Shown one piece after another: positions 13,619 to 14,426 of a DNA stretch of 14,426 bases; position 1 is the stretch's first letter; the number at the start of each line of letters is the position of its first letter. A program made the translations under genes and the position numbers. The notes beneath the pieces were generated by a model. The model was not told the DNA's origin and made no database searches. It was given only the letters and a program-made list of their open reading frames with translations. Source of the stretch: Friedmanniella sp. (lineage in GTDB: Bacteria; Actinomycetota; Actinomycetes; Propionibacteriales; Propionibacteriaceae); contig JAOPXW010000227.1 in the NCBI GenBank assembly GCA_025964935.1, forward strand, positions 1 through 14,426. Direction: 5' to 3'.

Positions 13619-14426
13619 TCAGCGGGGAGTGCTCGTGGTGGGTGAGCCGCCGGGTCCGGCGTACGGGGTGGCGTGCTGCAGCTCGAGGCTGCCCTCGTGG
13701 GCCGGGAAGGTGACCCGACCCTCGGTCCTCTGGTCGTAGACAAGCCCGTACGCCGCGACGTACTGCTGGTAGATCTGGATGGTCGAGGAGGTCGCCAGCG
13801 AGGTCTGCAACCGGTCCAGGCTGCCGATGGCGCGGATGACGTACGGCGGGGCGTAGGGGATGCCGTGCAGCACCACCGTGTTGCCGACGCACTTGATGCC
13901 CGTGGTCGAGATGACCCGCTGGCCCTGGATGGTCATGGCCTCGGCCCCGCCCTCCCAGAGGGCGTTGACCACGGCCTGGATGTCCTGCTGGTGCACGACC
14001 AGCAGGTCGGGGTCGATGCCGTCGGCCGCCACCGTGGCCGGGGCGTCGTCGAGGGTGACGCTGACCGCCGGCCCGACCACGGCGGTGAGCCCGGCACCGG
14101 CCGCCTCCCGGGCCAGCAGCGGAGCGACGTCGGAGGAGGTGTTCTGCTCCGCGGTCAGGCCGTCCACCTCCCGGCGGAGCACGGTCAGCTGCCGGGTCAG
14201 GTCCGCGTTGCGCCGCGACTGGGCCTGCACCAGGCTGATCAGGTCGGTGTTGCGACCGGGCCGCAGGTCGGTCCCGCGGGCGTTCAGGGCACTCACCATG
14301 ACCATCAGACCGGCGAGCACGCAGATGCCGGCCGTCAGGATGCGGCCCAGCGGTTGCCGCGCGGCGTCGCGTCGCTGCTGAGCGCGACGGGCCCGGCGCA
14401 GCCGGGAACCGACCGGCCGCCACGCG
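13619..14426 (-). CDS. DUF881 membrane protein, N-terminus beyond window
   Basis: The frame is open from the right edge to TGA 13619-13621, about 268 codons, and the start lies outside the window. A basic cytoplasmic stretch (RRARRAQQRR) precedes one membrane helix (ILTAGICVLAGLMVMVSAL). A predicted coiled coil follows (DLISLVQAQ to VDGLTAEQN), then the globular DUF881 domain with WEGGAEAMTIQGQRV and PPYVIRAIG. The family is conserved in Gram-positive bacteria, and this gene corresponds to M. tuberculosis Rv0012, between crgA and trpG. Its biochemical role is not established. The context (crgA, pknB, FHA genes) suggests the cell envelope or division. It lies 58 bp upstream of trpG on the same strand and may be co-transcribed. 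An internal GTG at 14320 would cut the helix and is unlikely as the true start. Confidence 0.9.
   Translation of the reverse strand, partial: AWRPVGSRLRRARRAQQRRDAARQPLGRILTAGICVLAGLMVMVSALNARGTDLRPGRNTDLISLVQAQSRRNADLTRQLTVLRREVDGLTAEQNTSSDVAPLLAREAAGAGLTAVVGPAVSVTLDDAPATVAADGIDPDLLVVHQQDIQAVVNALWEGGAEAMTIQGQRVISTTGIKCVGNTVVLHGIPYAPPYVIRAIGSLDRLQTSLATSSTIQIYQQYVAAYGLVYDQRTEGRVTFPAHEGSLELQHATPYAGPGGSPTTSTPR

Noticed and set aside
13561..13743. Longer TrpG starting at 13743
   Set aside because: The family begins just before LVVDNYDSF. The extra residues overlap the DUF881 gene end and are low complexity.
1..14426. Insertion sequence, prophage or integron signatures
   Set aside because: No transposase, integrase, attachment-site duplication or terminal inverted repeats were seen. 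Composition is even across the window.

Overview
The window is high-GC (by eye above 70%) actinobacterial chromosome. Start codons are ATG, GTG and TTG, third codon positions are almost all G or C, and the gene order matches the conserved actinobacterial cell-growth cluster: tRNA-Leu, fhaA, fhaB, pstP, rodA, pbpA, pknB, then trpG/pabA and a DUF881 gene on the opposite strand, as in Mycobacterium tuberculosis Rv0012-Rv0020c. The sequence does not fix a genus.

Left part (1-4300), accessory. It holds the 3' end of an unidentified gene with a 14-bp tandem repeat over its stop codon; a 52-aa one-helix membrane protein and a homocysteine S-methyltransferase (mmuM), both on the minus strand; a 62-bp tandem duplication carrying nine helically spaced ACCYRGGT-like palindromes; a Tat-exported Rieske lipoprotein; a convergent MFS transporter; and a 250-aa protein of unknown function preceded by a possible 25-codon coupled leader ORF. 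A strong two-way terminator and tRNA-Leu(CAG) on the minus strand separate this part from the next.

Central part (4640-12166), the growth and division operon. FhaA and FhaB are phosphothreonine-reading FHA proteins, PstP is the PP2C phosphatase, RodA and PbpA form the SEDS transglycosylase / class B transpeptidase pair, and PknB is the PASTA Ser/Thr kinase. Stop/start overlaps (TTGA at pstP-rodA, GTGA at rodA-pbpA) and short gaps indicate translational coupling. The pknA gene found between pbpA and pknB in mycobacteria is absent. In its place is a 145-bp gap spanned exactly by a 50-codon open frame overlapping both neighbours. The implied circuit is that PASTA domains sense cell-wall fragments, PknB phosphorylates FHA partners and wall enzymes, and PstP reverses this.

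Right part (12167-14426). An AlkB-type Fe(II)/2-oxoglutarate dioxygenase sits between pknB and trpG, a place where M. tuberculosis has no such gene. Its upstream DNA has a near-consensus actinobacterial LexA (SOS) box and a -10 hexamer placed for a leaderless transcript, and its N-terminus has a beta-clamp-like QTSLF peptide. TrpG/PabA (glutamine amidotransferase) and the DUF881 membrane protein, cut by the window edge, follow on the minus strand.

The core is well known. The parts most worth a second look are the phased palindrome array, the SOS/leaderless/clamp-motif AlkB gene, the strong excess of the palindrome CGTACG over the whole window, and the repeated TAnnnT-N6-start geometry at three genes.
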